This document shows, piece by piece, positions 48,148 through 57,250 of a stretch of 64,000 nt of DNA. Below the pieces are notes generated by a model, which saw only the letters and a program-made list of their open reading frames with translations, was not told the DNA's origin and ran no database searches. The stretch is from positions 1,178,001-1,242,000 of the forward strand of contig CAWIQJ010000005.1 in assembly GCA_963838235.1 (NCBI GenBank), written 5' to 3'. The position numbers and the translations under genes were made by a program. The DNA is from JAFECT01 sp963838235 (GTDB lineage Bacteria; Pseudomonadota; Alphaproteobacteria; Caulobacterales; Caulobacteraceae). Position 1 is the stretch's first letter. Each line of letters starts with the position of its first letter.

Positions 48148-49944
48148 GTGAAGAAATTGCTTGTCGCGTCCGTGGCCCTGGCGGGCCTGGTTTTTTGCGC
48201 CGGCGCCGGCATGGCCGCCGCGCCCGTCGCGCCTGCTGCGTCTTCCGCCGCGTCCGCCGATGCGCGGTTCAAGACGATCTATGAGACCGAGTGGAAGTGG
48301 CGCGAGGCGCAGTTCGGCCGCATCGACGGGGCCGGCGGCGACGGCGAAGGCGTCATGCCCGACCACCTGCCCGCCATCGACGCCAAGACCCAGGCGGCGC
48401 GCCTGGCCTATTGGAACGACGTGCTGAAGCAGCTCGACGGCGTCAAGCTCGAGGACCTGTCGCCGGACGCACAGGTCAACTATCAGGTCTATCGCACCCA
48501 GGTGGAGAACCTGGCCGCCGACCAGCGCTTCCGTCTCTGGGAGATGCCGTTCAATTCCGACAGTTCGTTCTGGGCCGAGATGGCGGGGATGGGGCGCGAG
48601 AGTTTCCGCACCGAGACGGAGTACAAGGCCTACATCGGCCAGCTCAACGACATGCAGCGCTATTACCGCGACGAGATCACCAACATGCGCGCGGGTCTGG
48701 CGCGCGGCTTCTCCGTGCCGCGGGCGTCGATCGAGGGACGCGACAAGTCGATCGCCGACATCATCGCCGATCCCGATCCCACGCACAGCAGCTTCTACGA
48801 ACCGTTCAAGAAGCTGCCGTCGTCGATCCCCGCGCCGGAGCAGGACCAGCTGCGCGCGGCGGCGGTGAAGGCGATCACGGACAGCGTGATCCCCGCGCAC
48901 CGGGAACTCCTGAAGTTCGTGCAGAGCGAGTACTGGCCCAAGACGCGTAAGACCCTGGCGGCCGAGGCCATGCCCGACGGCGCGGCCTTCTATCAGCAGC
49001 AGATCCACGAATATACCACGCTGGACCTGACCGCCGACCAGATCCACCAGATCGGCCTGGACGAGGTGACGCGCATCCACGCCGAGATGCTGGACGCGAT
49101 GAAGGCGACGGGGTTCACCGGGACCTTCCCGGAGTTCCTGGTCTATCTGCGCACCGATCCGAAGTTCTACGCCAAGACGCCGCACGAGCTCTTGGCCGAT
49201 GCGGCGTGGATCGCCAAGCGCGGCGATGCGAAGCTGTCGCAGTATTTCGGCTATCTGCCGCGCAGCCGCTTCACCATCATTCCGGTGCCGGACAATATTG
49301 CGCCGTTCTACACCTCGGGCCGCGGCGGCGCACACGTCTATCTGGTCAACACCTATGACCTGCCGCACCGGCCCTTGTTTCAGTTGACCGCGCTTACCCT
49401 CCACGAAGCCGAGCTCGGCCACTCGCTGCAGCTGTCCATCGCCGAGGAGCAGAAGGAACAGCCCGCGTTCCGCCGTCACAGCTATATCTCGGCCTACGGC
49501 GAGGGCTGGGCCCTCTATACCGAGAAGCTCGGCAAGGAGATGGGGCTGTACGAAACGCCCTACGACGATTTCGGTCGGCTGAGCTGGGAGATGTGGCGCG
49601 CCTGCCGCCTGGTTGTCGACACCGGCATCCACCACAAGGGTTGGACGCGCGAGCAGGCGATCAAATATATGAGCGACAACACCGCCCTGCCCGAGCACGA
49701 GATCGAAACCGAGGTCGACCGTTACATCACCTGGCCGGCCCAGGCGCTGAGCTACAAGCTGGGCGAGATCGACATCGAGCGCCTGCGCGCCAAGGCGGAA
49801 AAGGAACTCGGACCCAAGTTCGACATCCGCGCCTTCCACGACACAGTGCTGTCGATGGGATCGGTGCCCCTGCCGGTGCTCGACCGCCGCATCGACCAGT
49901 TCATCGCCGCCGGCGGCAAGGATCCGGTGGTGACGTTGCATTGA
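48148..49944 (+). CDS. Secreted DUF885 family (putative zinc metallopeptidase)
   Basis: 598 residues from the GTG at 48148, which begins the signal peptide KKLLVASVALAGLVFCAGAG and follows GGGAG; another GTG lies at 48118. The DUF885 body includes LWEMPFNSDSSFWAEM, YYRDEITNMRAGLARGFSVP and HVYLVNTYDLPHRPLFQL. The metal site is TLHEAELGHSLQ, where relatives have HExxPGHH, so the Pro and second His are changed. Later blocks are AYGEGWALYTEKLGKEMGLY and ETEVDRYITWPAQALSYKLG. Probably periplasmic. Confidence 0.88.
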   Translation: MKKLLVASVALAGLVFCAGAGMAAAPVAPAASSAASADARFKTIYETEWKWREAQFGRIDGAGGDGEGVMPDHLPAIDAKTQAARLAYWNDVLKQLDGVKLEDLSPDAQVNYQVYRTQVENLAADQRFRLWEMPFNSDSSFWAEMAGMGRESFRTETEYKAYIGQLNDMQRYYRDEITNMRAGLARGFSVPRASIEGRDKSIADIIADPDPTHSSFYEPFKKLPSSIPAPEQDQLRAAAVKAITDSVIPAHRELLKFVQSEYWPKTRKTLAAEAMPDGAAFYQQQIHEYTTLDLTADQIHQIGLDEVTRIHAEMLDAMKATGFTGTFPEFLVYLRTDPKFYAKTPHELLADAAWIAKRGDAKLSQYFGYLPRSRFTIIPVPDNIAPFYTSGRGGAHVYLVNTYDLPHRPLFQLTALTLHEAELGHSLQLSIAEEQKEQPAFRRHSYISAYGEGWALYTEKLGKEMGLYETPYDDFGRLSWEMWRACRLVVDTGIHHKGWTREQAIKYMSDNTALPEHEIETEVDRYITWPAQALSYKLGEIDIERLRAKAEKELGPKFDIRAFHDTVLSMGSVPLPVLDRRIDQFIAAGGKDPVVTLH

Positions 49945-49956
49945 GAGAAAAACATC

Positions 49957-50031
49957 GGGGACAGGTTAGGCCGTCCCTGCCGCCGCCGACGTTGCGGATC
50001 GTTCGACGCCGGCACACCTTAACCTGTCCCC
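49957..50031. repeat. GGGGACAGGTTA inverted repeat
   Basis: 12-base exact inverted ends, GGGGACAGGTTA at 49957-49968 and TAACCTGTCCCC at 50020-50031, 51 bases apart. This motif is familiar as a dispersed REP-type sequence in proteobacteria. It lies between two genes on the same strand, ten bases upstream of the next ATG. Confidence 0.6.
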
Positions 50032-50040
50032 TGGGGGCGC

Positions 50041-50742
50041 ATGGAAGTTCATCACCCAAGGACCGCCGTGCACGGTCTGCGCGAGCTGGGCAAGGAGATC
50101 GGCATCATCGTCATCGGCGTGCTGATCGCGCTGGGCGCCGAACAGGCGGTCGAGGCGATGCACTGGGCGCATCAGATGGACGTGCAGCGCGCCACGCTGC
50201 ACAGCGAACTTCTGACCAACGCCGACTGGTTCGAGGAGCGTGTCGCGGTGGCGCCGTGCCTGCGGGCCCGGCTCGACCATCTGTCGCAGGCGCTGGCGAA
50301 CGCCAACGGACGCTGGAAGACCTCGGACGCCGATCCGTTGATCCAGGGTCAGGGCGTCTATGTGGCGCCGTGGCGGAATTTTCCCGACCAGGCCTGGCGT
50401 AACACCCTCGCCTCAGGCGCCGCGAGTCACATGGGGCCCGATGAGATGCTCGCCTACGCCATGGTCTACGGCAATGTCGCCGATTTGCACGCGATGAACC
50501 TGCAGGAACAGGTCGCCGCCAACCAGATCGCCGATCTCGACCACGACCAGCCGCTCAGCGAGACGGCGCGCGATCGCTATCGCAAGGCGGTAGACGATCT
50601 GTCGTTCTACGAATCCGGCGGCGCGTCGATCGCCGCGGAGACGCTTCGCCTGCTGCACACCATGCGCATAACGCCCACCGCGAACGACATCCGCGACGTC
50701 ACGGCGGACGATCGGAAGCTGTTCGGCGCGTGCGTGCGGTGA
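50041..50742 (+). CDS. Single-helix membrane protein, paralogue of 40529-41191
   Basis: 233 residues, unknown function. N-terminal block HGLRELGKEIGIIVIGVLIA then LGAEQAVEAMHWAHQMDVQR contains the only membrane helix. The remainder is helical, with no known domain. Shares the same architecture and N-terminal sequence with the 220-residue protein at 40529, 9.5 kb away. The ATG follows the inverted repeat at 50031 closely, leaving little room for a promoter. Confidence 0.7.
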   Translation: MEVHHPRTAVHGLRELGKEIGIIVIGVLIALGAEQAVEAMHWAHQMDVQRATLHSELLTNADWFEERVAVAPCLRARLDHLSQALANANGRWKTSDADPLIQGQGVYVAPWRNFPDQAWRNTLASGAASHMGPDEMLAYAMVYGNVADLHAMNLQEQVAANQIADLDHDQPLSETARDRYRKAVDDLSFYESGGASIAAETLRLLHTMRITPTANDIRDVTADDRKLFGACVR

Positions 50743-50805
50743 TCACGCTTCTGGAGCGGACCCGGTGAACCCTTGCGAAGACCTGGACCTCGGCCTGGCG
50801 ACGGG

Positions 50806-50848
50806 TTGACAGTGCGTTAGTATCGTCTTACCGTTAGCTATGGCTAAC
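50806..50848 (+). promoter_or_regulatory. arsR promoter and operator over the start codon
   Basis: TTGACA at 50806-50811 would place a -10 at about 50829-50834 (TACCGT, weak). A perfect inverted repeat GTTAGC-TATG-GCTAAC at 50833-50848 spans the ATG at 50840, with a related GTTAG at 50816. Transcription would start at or near the ATG, suggesting a leaderless message under autorepression. Inferred. Confidence 0.5.
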
Positions 50849-51169
50849 ACTTCCGCCGCCCTGGCCGCCCTCGCCGATCCCACGCGCCGTCAGGTGTTCG
50901 AGCGCCTGCGCGCGGGGCCCTGCGCGGTGGGCGAGATCGCCGAGGGGTTGCCGGTTTCGAGGCCAGCCGTGTCGCAGCACCTGGGCGTGCTCAAGTCGGC
51001 GGGTCTGGTGACCGACGAGGCTCAGGGCACGCGGCGGGTTTATCGCATCGACGCGCGGGGGCTGGGTCCCCTGCGTGCCTGGCTCGACCAGTTCTGGGAC
51101 GAGGCCATGATCAATTTCGCGGCGGAGGTGGAACGCACCAAGCCGTCCAAGCCGAGGAGCAAGCGATGA
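50840..51169 (+). CDS. ArsR-family winged-helix regulator
   Basis: 109 residues. MANTSAALAALADPTRRQVF then ERLRAGPCAVGEIAEGLPVS and RPAVSQHLGVLKSAGLV is the ArsR helix-turn-helix. The metal-binding Cys pair of true ArsR is absent; this is the subgroup paired with SRPBCC proteins. The stop overlaps the next ATG as ATGA. Confidence 0.92.
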   Translation: MANTSAALAALADPTRRQVFERLRAGPCAVGEIAEGLPVSRPAVSQHLGVLKSAGLVTDEAQGTRRVYRIDARGLGPLRAWLDQFWDEAMINFAAEVERTKPSKPRSKR

Positions 51170-51643
51170 GCGAGACGATGATCCGGCCGGCGCCGGTGGT
51201 GAAGTCGGTGGTGGTGCGCACGACACCCGAGCACGCCTTCGAGACCTTCACGACGAACATGGACCGCTGGTGGCCCAAGAACTCATTCGACCGCCGCCTC
51301 TCCGCAGAAGTCAGTCGTGATGGAGCCGCGCGACGGCGGCCGCTGGTACGAGATCGGCGAGGACGGCAGCGAGACCGACTGGGGTCAGGTCGTGGCCTGG
51401 GAAGCGCCGCGGCGTGTACTGCTGGCATGGCAACTGAACAGTGAGTTCAAGTACGACAAGGACTTCGTTACGCACGTCGAGGTGCTGTTCGTGCCGGAAG
51501 ATGACGGCGCGGTGCGTGTGACGCTGGAGCACCGCGACCTGGAGCGCTACGGCGACAAGGCTGCGCCGACGCGCGCGGCGCTGGACTCCGACGGTGGTTG
51601 GACGGGGATGCTGGCGGCGTTCAAGGCGGAGGCGGAGCAATAG
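51166..51643 (+). CDS. SRPBCC / AHSA1-like protein (frameshifted)
   Basis: About 158 residues, forming a hydrophobic ligand pocket. Starts MSETMIRPAPVVKSVVVRTT then PEHAFETFTTNMDRWWP. An extra base within 51291-51299 shifts the frame; corrected it continues SPQKSVVMEPRDGGRWYEIG and EDGSETDWGQVVAWEAPRRV. The C-terminal helix is GGWTGMLAAFKAEAEQ. Cotranscribed with the ArsR gene, a common pair thought to respond to an unknown small molecule. Confidence 0.88.
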
Positions 51644-51685
51644 CTCCTTCCCCGTTTTCTACCGAAATCGGTGGAGGAGTGGCGG

Positions 51686-52387
51686 CTAGAACCCCACCGA
51701 CTTCGCCGCGCGTTCTTCCAACCGCCCGTCCTTCAACGCGAACACGCGGTCCATGTAGCCGGCCAGCTCCATGTTGTGCGTGGCGATCAGCGCCGCGACG
51801 CCTTGCTGGCGCACCAGGTCGTGCAGGGCCTGGAACACCGACTTCGACGTCGCGGGATCGAGGTTGCCGGTGGGCTCGTCGGCCAGCACCAGGCGCGGCT
51901 TGTTGGCGAGCGCGCGCGCGACGGCGACGCGTTGCTGTTCGCCGCCGGACATCTGGGCGGGCTGGTGGTCGGCGCGCTGGTCGATGCCGAGTTCCTGCAG
52001 CAACGCCATGGCCCGCGTGCGCGCATCGGCGAGCGTCGCACCGGCGATGCGCATCGGCAGCGCCACGTTGTCCAGCGCGGTGAACTCCGGCAGCAGGTGG
52101 TGGAACTGATAGACAAAGCCGAGCTCGGCCAGACGCAGGCGCGTGCGCTCGTGCTCGTCGAGCGCGCCGCATTCCTGGCCGGCGATGACGATGCGGCCAT
52201 GGTTGGGATGTTCGAGCAGACCCGCGGCGTGGAGCAGGCTCGACTTGCCCGAGCCCGATGGGCCAATCAGGCCGACCAGCTCACCCGCGTTCACGTCGAG
52301 GTCGACGTCGCGCAAGACCATCAGCCGCCCGTTGGCTACCGGATAGCTGCGTTCGAGGCCGCGGATAGAGAGGACTGCCTCACTCAT
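51686..52387 (-). CDS. lolD: Lipoprotein-releasing ABC ATPase LolD
   Basis: ATPase of the LolCDE complex that extracts lipoproteins from the inner membrane. 233 residues: Walker A GPSGSGKSS, Q-loop FVYQFHHLLPEFTALDNV, signature MSGGEQQRVAVARAL, Walker B LVLADEPTGNLD, H-loop ATHN. ATG at 52385-52387 overlaps the lolC 3' end by eight bases. It ends next to a repeat piece at 51645-51683. Confidence 0.95.
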   Translation of the reverse strand: MSEAVLSIRGLERSYPVANGRLMVLRDVDLDVNAGELVGLIGPSGSGKSSLLHAAGLLEHPNHGRIVIAGQECGALDEHERTRLRLAELGFVYQFHHLLPEFTALDNVALPMRIAGATLADARTRAMALLQELGIDQRADHQPAQMSGGEQQRVAVARALANKPRLVLADEPTGNLDPATSKSVFQALHDLVRQQGVAALIATHNMELAGYMDRVFALKDGRLEERAAKSVGF

Positions 52388-53669
52388 ACCGGAGCGCCTC
52401 CACCGGATCGAGGCGGGAAGCGTTCCAGGCCGGCGGGACGGTCGCGACACAGGCCGCCAGCAGCGACCAGCCGACGACGAACGCGACCTCGACGGGGTCG
52501 ATCCGCGCCGGGATGTGCGGCAGGAAATAGACGTCGGAACTAAACACGTTGACGCCCGTCACGCGCTCGATGAAGTCCTAAATCTGCGCGATGAAAATGC
52601 AGAAGACGGTGCCGAGCACCAAGCCTGCAAACGTACCGATGACGCCGAGCGTCATACCGGCGATAAAGAAGATGCGCAGCACCGAGCCTTCACTCGCGCC
52701 GATTGTGCGCAGGATCGCAATGTCGCGGCCCTTGTTCTTCACCAGCATGATCACGCCGGTGATGATGTTGAGCGCCGCAATCAACACCACGCACATCAGG
52801 ATGATCAGCATGGCGTACTTCTCCACCTGCAGGGCGGTGAAGAAGCCGGAGTTGCTGTCGCGCCAATCGGTGACCCGGTTCCCGTCCGCCGTGCCGACCA
52901 GCGCAGCGATCCGAGCCTTGATGTCATCAAGGTGGTCGGGGTCTTTCACGTCGATGCCGATCTGATCCCACTGGCCTTCCTTGCCGAAGAGCAGTTGGGC
53001 CTGTTCGATCGGCATGAAGACAAAGGTCTGGTCGTACTCGGCCATGCCGATCGAGAAGATTCCGCCGACGATGTAGGGCTTCTGCGTCGGCATCGCCCCC
53101 ATGATGGTGTCCTGCCCCGAGGGCGAGATGACCGTCACCGGCTGGCCCGCGGTCACGTTCAGGATGTCGGCCAGGCGGTTGCCGAGGATGATCTCGTCGC
53201 CGCCGTAGTCGCCGACGCCGAAGCCCGCGATCGACCCGTGCTTGATGTTCTTGGCGACCATCCTGGTTTCAAAGAGGGTCTGACGCGGCACGCCGCGCAC
53301 GATGGCGCCTTGCACCTCGCCGCCGCCCTGCAGCAGCGCCTGGTTCACGATCATCGGCGCGACCTGGACCACGCCGGGTATCTGTTTGATCCGCATGACG
53401 AGCCGGTCACGGCCCGGCTGCTCGATGACGGGGCCCTCGACGTAGATGTGCGGGTTGAAACCCACGATGCGGGTGAGCAGTTCGCTGCGGAACCCGTTCA
53501 TCACCGAGGTCACGATGATCAGTACCATCACCGCCAGCGCGATGGCGATGGTGGAGATGATCGCAATCAGCGCAATGCCGCCATCCTTACGCTTTGCGCG
53601 CAGATAGCGCATGGCCAAGCCGAACTCCCACGCGGAGAAGGCGGGGGCGGGTTTGATAACTTCACCCAT
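52380..53669 (-). CDS. lolC: Lipoprotein-releasing permease LolC/E with in-frame amber stop
   Basis: Membrane partner of LolD, about 429 residues. One helix near residues 35-60 (IALIAIISTIAIALAVMVLI), a large periplasmic domain, then three helices at the end. At 52578-52580 a TAG stands in frame where relatives have Gln: AQI-stop-DFIERVTGVNVFSS. The frame then continues normally to LDPVEALRYE at 52380, so a base change rather than an indel is needed. ATG at 53667-53669 (MGEVIKPAP); the proS stop lies 21 bases upstream. Confidence 0.92.
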
Positions 53670-53689
53670 GTCCTCGGCAGAATTAAGGT

Positions 53690-55008
53690 TCACCCGCAAA
53701 TCCGGTTGATCGCCGCGTCCAGCGGCAGGCTCTGTTTCTCGCCGGTGGCGCGGCGTTTCAGTTCGACCACGCCTTCCGCCAGGCCCTTGGGACCGACCAC
53801 CAGTTGCCAGGGCAGGCCGATCAGGTCGGCGGTGGCGAACTTGCCGCCGGGGCGTTCGTCGGTGTCGTCGTAGAGGACGGTCTTGCCGCGTTTCTCGAGC
53901 TGGGCGTAGGCGTCCTCGCAGGCCGCGTTGCAGGCGGCGTCGCCGACGCGCAGGTTGATCACCTCCACGTCGAAGGGCGCGACGCTGTCGGGCCAGATGA
54001 TGCCGTTGTCGTCATGGGAAGCCTCGATGATGGCGCCCACCAGGCGCGAGACGCCCACGCCGTAGGAGCCCATCTGCACCGGCCGCTCCACGCCGTCGGG
54101 TCCGGCGACGACCGCCTTCATCGGCTTGGAGTATTTGTCGCCGAAGAAGAACACCTGACCGACCTCGATGCCGCGTGCGCTGAGGCGTTTGTCCGCGGGC
54201 ACCTCGCTGTCGAACCGCGCCGCGTCGTGCACGTCTTCGGTGGCGGCATAGAGGCTGGTGTGCTTGTCGACGATCGGTTGCAGGTCGTCCCAGTCCACGT
54301 CAGGCCCGGGCGCGCCCATCTCGACCAGATCCTTGTGGCAGTAGACCTGGCTCTCGCCGGTGTCGGCGAGGATGATGAACTCGTGCGAAAGATCACCGCC
54401 GATCGGACCGGTCTCGGCGCGCATCGGTACCGACTGAAGGCCCATGCGCGCGAAGGTGTTCAGGTAGGCCACGAACATGCGGTTGTACGCCTTGCGTCCC
54501 GCCGCTTCGTCGAGGTCGAAGGAATAGGCGTCCTTCATCAGGAACTCGCGCCCGCGCATCACGCCGAACCGGGGCCGCTGCTCGTCGCGGAACTTCCACT
54601 GGATGTGGAAGAGGTTCATCGGCAGCGCCTTATAGCTGCGCACATAGGAGCGGAAGATCTCGGTGATCATCTCTTCGTTGGTGGGGCCGTAGAGCAGCTC
54701 GCGCTCGTGCCGGTCAGTGATGCGCAGCATCTCCTGCGCCGTAGTCGTCGTAGCGCCCGCTCTCGCGCCACAGGTCGGCGAGCTGCAGCGTCGGCATTAG
54801 CAGTTCGACGGCGCCGGCGCGGACCTTGTTCCTCGCGCACGATCTGCTCGATCTTCTTCAAGACGGCCAGGCCCAGCGGCAGCCAGGCGTAGATGCCGGC
54901 CGCCTCCTGGCGGATCATGCCCGCGCGCAGCATCAGGCGGTGGGAGACGATCTGGGCGTCGCCCGGCGTCTCTTTCAGAACAGGCAGGAAATAGCGCGAG
55001 AGGCGCAT
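53690..55008 (-). CDS. proS: Proline--tRNA ligase (frameshifted)
   Basis: Class II synthetase of the short alphaproteobacterial type, about 439 residues. MRLSRYFLPVLKETPGDAQI starts the protein; class II motifs are in HRLMLRAGMIRQEAAGIYAW, RPRFGVMRGREFLMKDAYSF and GSYGVGVSRLVGAIIEA. The anticodon-binding domain ends DAAINRICG. Extra bases near 54828 and 54738 break the frame; corrected it reads VRAGAVELLMPTLQLADLWR between them. Upstream of lolC. Confidence 0.95.
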
Positions 55009-55098
55009 GGAAAATCCTTGGGGAGGTCCGCTTCGAGATTGGGGATTCCCTTAGCCGCCGGGGGCCAGGGGCGCAACGCCGGGGTCCGGCTGGCCGGC

Positions 55099-55359
55099 TC
55101 AGTAGTCCGGGATCGGGATCACGTGGAGGAAGAGCAACGCGTAGAGGACCACGAAGACGATGGCCGAGACCCAGCTGGTGGTGATCGCCTTCCTGACCAG
55201 GTTCGGGTTGACCGGAGCGCCCGGGTCGCCGCCGTCCTTCAGGTCGATGCCCATTTCGGCGTGGCTCCTGACCCCGATGGGCAGGATGCAGAAGACGACG
55301 ATCCACCAGATGGTCGCGTAGATGGCTAACATGGTGAAGGGGTTGAGCAGGTCGTGCAT
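55099..55359 (-). CDS. DUF1467 small membrane protein
   Basis: 86 residues with two membrane helices (TMLAIYATIWWIVVFCILPI and VSAIVFVVLYALLFLHVI) and the family motif GVRSHAEMG between them. Function unknown. Commonly found beside proS and mce in Caulobacterales and Rhizobiales. Confidence 0.9.
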   Translation of the reverse strand: MHDLLNPFTMLAIYATIWWIVVFCILPIGVRSHAEMGIDLKDGGDPGAPVNPNLVRKAITTSWVSAIVFVVLYALLFLHVIPIPDY

Positions 55360-55418
55360 GGCGCCCCTGACCTAGCGCGAAATCGCGGCGGCCCCAAGGC
55401 CTCCGACCCGGGCGACGG

Positions 55419-55772
55419 TCAGGCCGCGACGTCCTTGCAGGCGAAGGCGGAATGGCTCGAGCCGAACAGCGGCAGGCCCTGGACGGTGCAGGCCTGATGC
55501 AGCTCCACCTTTCCCTCCACGTCGTGGACGAGGAGTTCGTAGCGGCCGCAATCGCTGTCCAGGTGGGTGGCGTCGAGCGCCCAGCTGCGGCAGGCGTCCA
55601 CGGTCTTCAGCGTGGTGGTCAGGACCTGGGTGTGGCCGGTCTTGAGGCTGGTGACGCCGGCGGTGCAGGCGTAGGGGCCCGTCGCGTCAGTCGCGGTCTC
55701 CTGGGCCGGCGCCTGGCCCCAGGCCGCCGAACCCATCATCACCGCGGCCAGTCCGATCATGAGGCGCTTCAT
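55419..55772 (-). CDS. Small secreted protein, unknown
   Basis: 117 residues with signal peptide MKRLMIGLAAVMMGSAAWGQ. Five Cys in the mature part (YACTAGV, DACRSWA, DCGRYE, QACTVQ, FACKD) suggest disulfides. No family recognised. The ATG at 55770-55772 starts the signal peptide; an upstream extension is not needed. Confidence 0.7.
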   Translation of the reverse strand: MKRLMIGLAAVMMGSAAWGQAPAQETATDATGPYACTAGVTSLKTGHTQVLTTTLKTVDACRSWALDATHLDSDCGRYELLVHDVEGKVELHQACTVQGLPLFGSSHSAFACKDVAA

Positions 55773-55834
55773 GGCGCTGATCCCGTTCGATGGCCCCCTG
55801 TTTCGAACGCGGTGAAGCTTGGAATCCGGCGCGG

Positions 55835-56254
55835 TCAATGGGCCTCCGGTTTCTGCATCAGCTCAACCAGGACCCCACCCATGTCCTTGGGGTGAACGAA
55901 GATCACCGGCACGCCGTGCGCCCCGATCCGGGGCTCGCCCGTGCCCAGGATGGTGCAGCCCTTGGTCCGCATGTCGTCGCGGGCCGCCATGATGTCGTCG
56001 ACTTCGAAACAGAGGTGGTGCTGGCCGCCCTTGGGGTTCTTGGCCAGGAAGCCGTGCAGCGGCGACGCGTCGCCGTAGGGCTCGATCAGCTCGATCTGGC
56101 TGTTCGGCATATCGACGAAACAGACCCAGACCCCCTGCTCCGGCAGGGCGAACTTGTCGTGGATGCGCGTGGCGCCGAGGAGGTCGCGATAGAGCCTCAC
56201 CGCCTCGTCGATGGAGGGGGTCGCGACCCCGACGTGATTCAGGCGTCCGATCAT
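55835..56254 (-). CDS. mce: Methylmalonyl-CoA epimerase
   Basis: Interconverts the two methylmalonyl-CoA epimers in propionate metabolism. 139 residues of the vicinal-oxygen-chelate fold. Metal ligands are in LNHVGVATP, VDMPNSQIELIEP, GGQHHLCFEVDD and GGVLVELMQ. Length and motifs are typical. Confidence 0.93.
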   Translation of the reverse strand: MIGRLNHVGVATPSIDEAVRLYRDLLGATRIHDKFALPEQGVWVCFVDMPNSQIELIEPYGDASPLHGFLAKNPKGGQHHLCFEVDDIMAARDDMRTKGCTILGTGEPRIGAHGVPVIFVHPKDMGGVLVELMQKPEAH

Positions 56255-56297
56255 GGGGTGGTTCTAAAGCCCCGTGCCCCCCACGGGAAGACCGTCC

Positions 56298-57185
56298 CTA
56301 TCTCTGCTTCGGCAGGTCGAGCGCGACGAGAATTTTCCTGGCGTTGAACTTGAACCCGATTTCAAGACGCTGGACCATGCCCGGCATCACCGGGGCGCTG
56401 TTGCACGCGTAGTCGAGCGTGCTCCCGCCATCGGGGTCGTTCGACCAGGTCTCCGGCTTGCCGAGCGCACGCGCAACCTCCGCTTTCGTGGAGACGCCGA
56501 CGTGGAACGCAGTGAACCGGGCGTCGGCGCAAGGCTGCACAAACTCCTGCGGCGTCATCAGCATACCCCCGCCCTCGCCCGGATAAGGATCATCACTGGT
56601 CGGTTGCGGCTCGGCAGCGGCCTTAGCGCGCCGATCAGCGCTTGCCTTACGCAGGTCGTCGGCATGGGTTGCGACATAGGTTTGAAGATCGACAAAAGTC
56701 TTGCGGACCTTGTCCTTGCCCGGCCCCAACGGGGCAAACGCGTCTGGATGGGCGGCATCCCACGCCAGGACCCGGTCGATCGCTTTCACAAAGGTCGGCG
56801 GGTCGTCCGAGGCATACTGGTTGATGTCGGGCTTGATACTATCGATCAGACGTTCAAACATTTCGGCTTCGCTCTCGCCACTGAGGGCGTCGCCGCCTCG
56901 ATTGAGTTCGGGGTAGATCAAGAAGCGCGAGCGCCACTGAAGCTGCCCCTCATAAAACCAGAACACAGCTTCGTCCTTCCGCCCGTCGTCATACAGGCGC
57001 TTGGCGAGGAGGATCATGGCCAGCGGATGCAAGTGTTCGACGTCGCGGGTCAATTGGTCGACGGGTTCGCCGCGGGCGGCGGCGATCGCCTCGGGGATGC
57101 CATCCGAGGGCGCAGCTGAGGCGCCGCTGGCGCAGGCCATGGCGGCCGCGAAACCCAACACGCCAAGCCACCTTGCGACCTTCAT
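56298..57185 (-). CDS. Secreted hypothetical protein
   Basis: 295 residues with signal peptide MKVARWLGVLGFAAAMACAS, processed near GASA. The middle is helical and has EHLHPLAMILLAKRLYDDGR, which looks like a TPR/Sel1-type helix. The C-terminal 70 residues (GVSTKAEVARALGKPETWSN then a TLDYAC strand) resemble a BamE/SmpA-like domain. Function unknown. Between mce and rnj. Confidence 0.7.
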   Translation of the reverse strand: MKVARWLGVLGFAAAMACASGASAAPSDGIPEAIAAARGEPVDQLTRDVEHLHPLAMILLAKRLYDDGRKDEAVFWFYEGQLQWRSRFLIYPELNRGGDALSGESEAEMFERLIDSIKPDINQYASDDPPTFVKAIDRVLAWDAAHPDAFAPLGPGKDKVRKTFVDLQTYVATHADDLRKASADRRAKAAAEPQPTSDDPYPGEGGGMLMTPQEFVQPCADARFTAFHVGVSTKAEVARALGKPETWSNDPDGGSTLDYACNSAPVMPGMVQRLEIGFKFNARKILVALDLPKQR

Positions 57186-57250
57186 GAGAGCCCCCGCCTG
57201 TCCCCGTGGGGGGATCAAGCCACAGGCTCGACCGTACTGCAACTTGACGC

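Noticed and set aside
48094..49941. 615-residue open frame opposite the DUF885 gene
   Set aside because: Antisense shadow of a well-supported gene; no family similarity.
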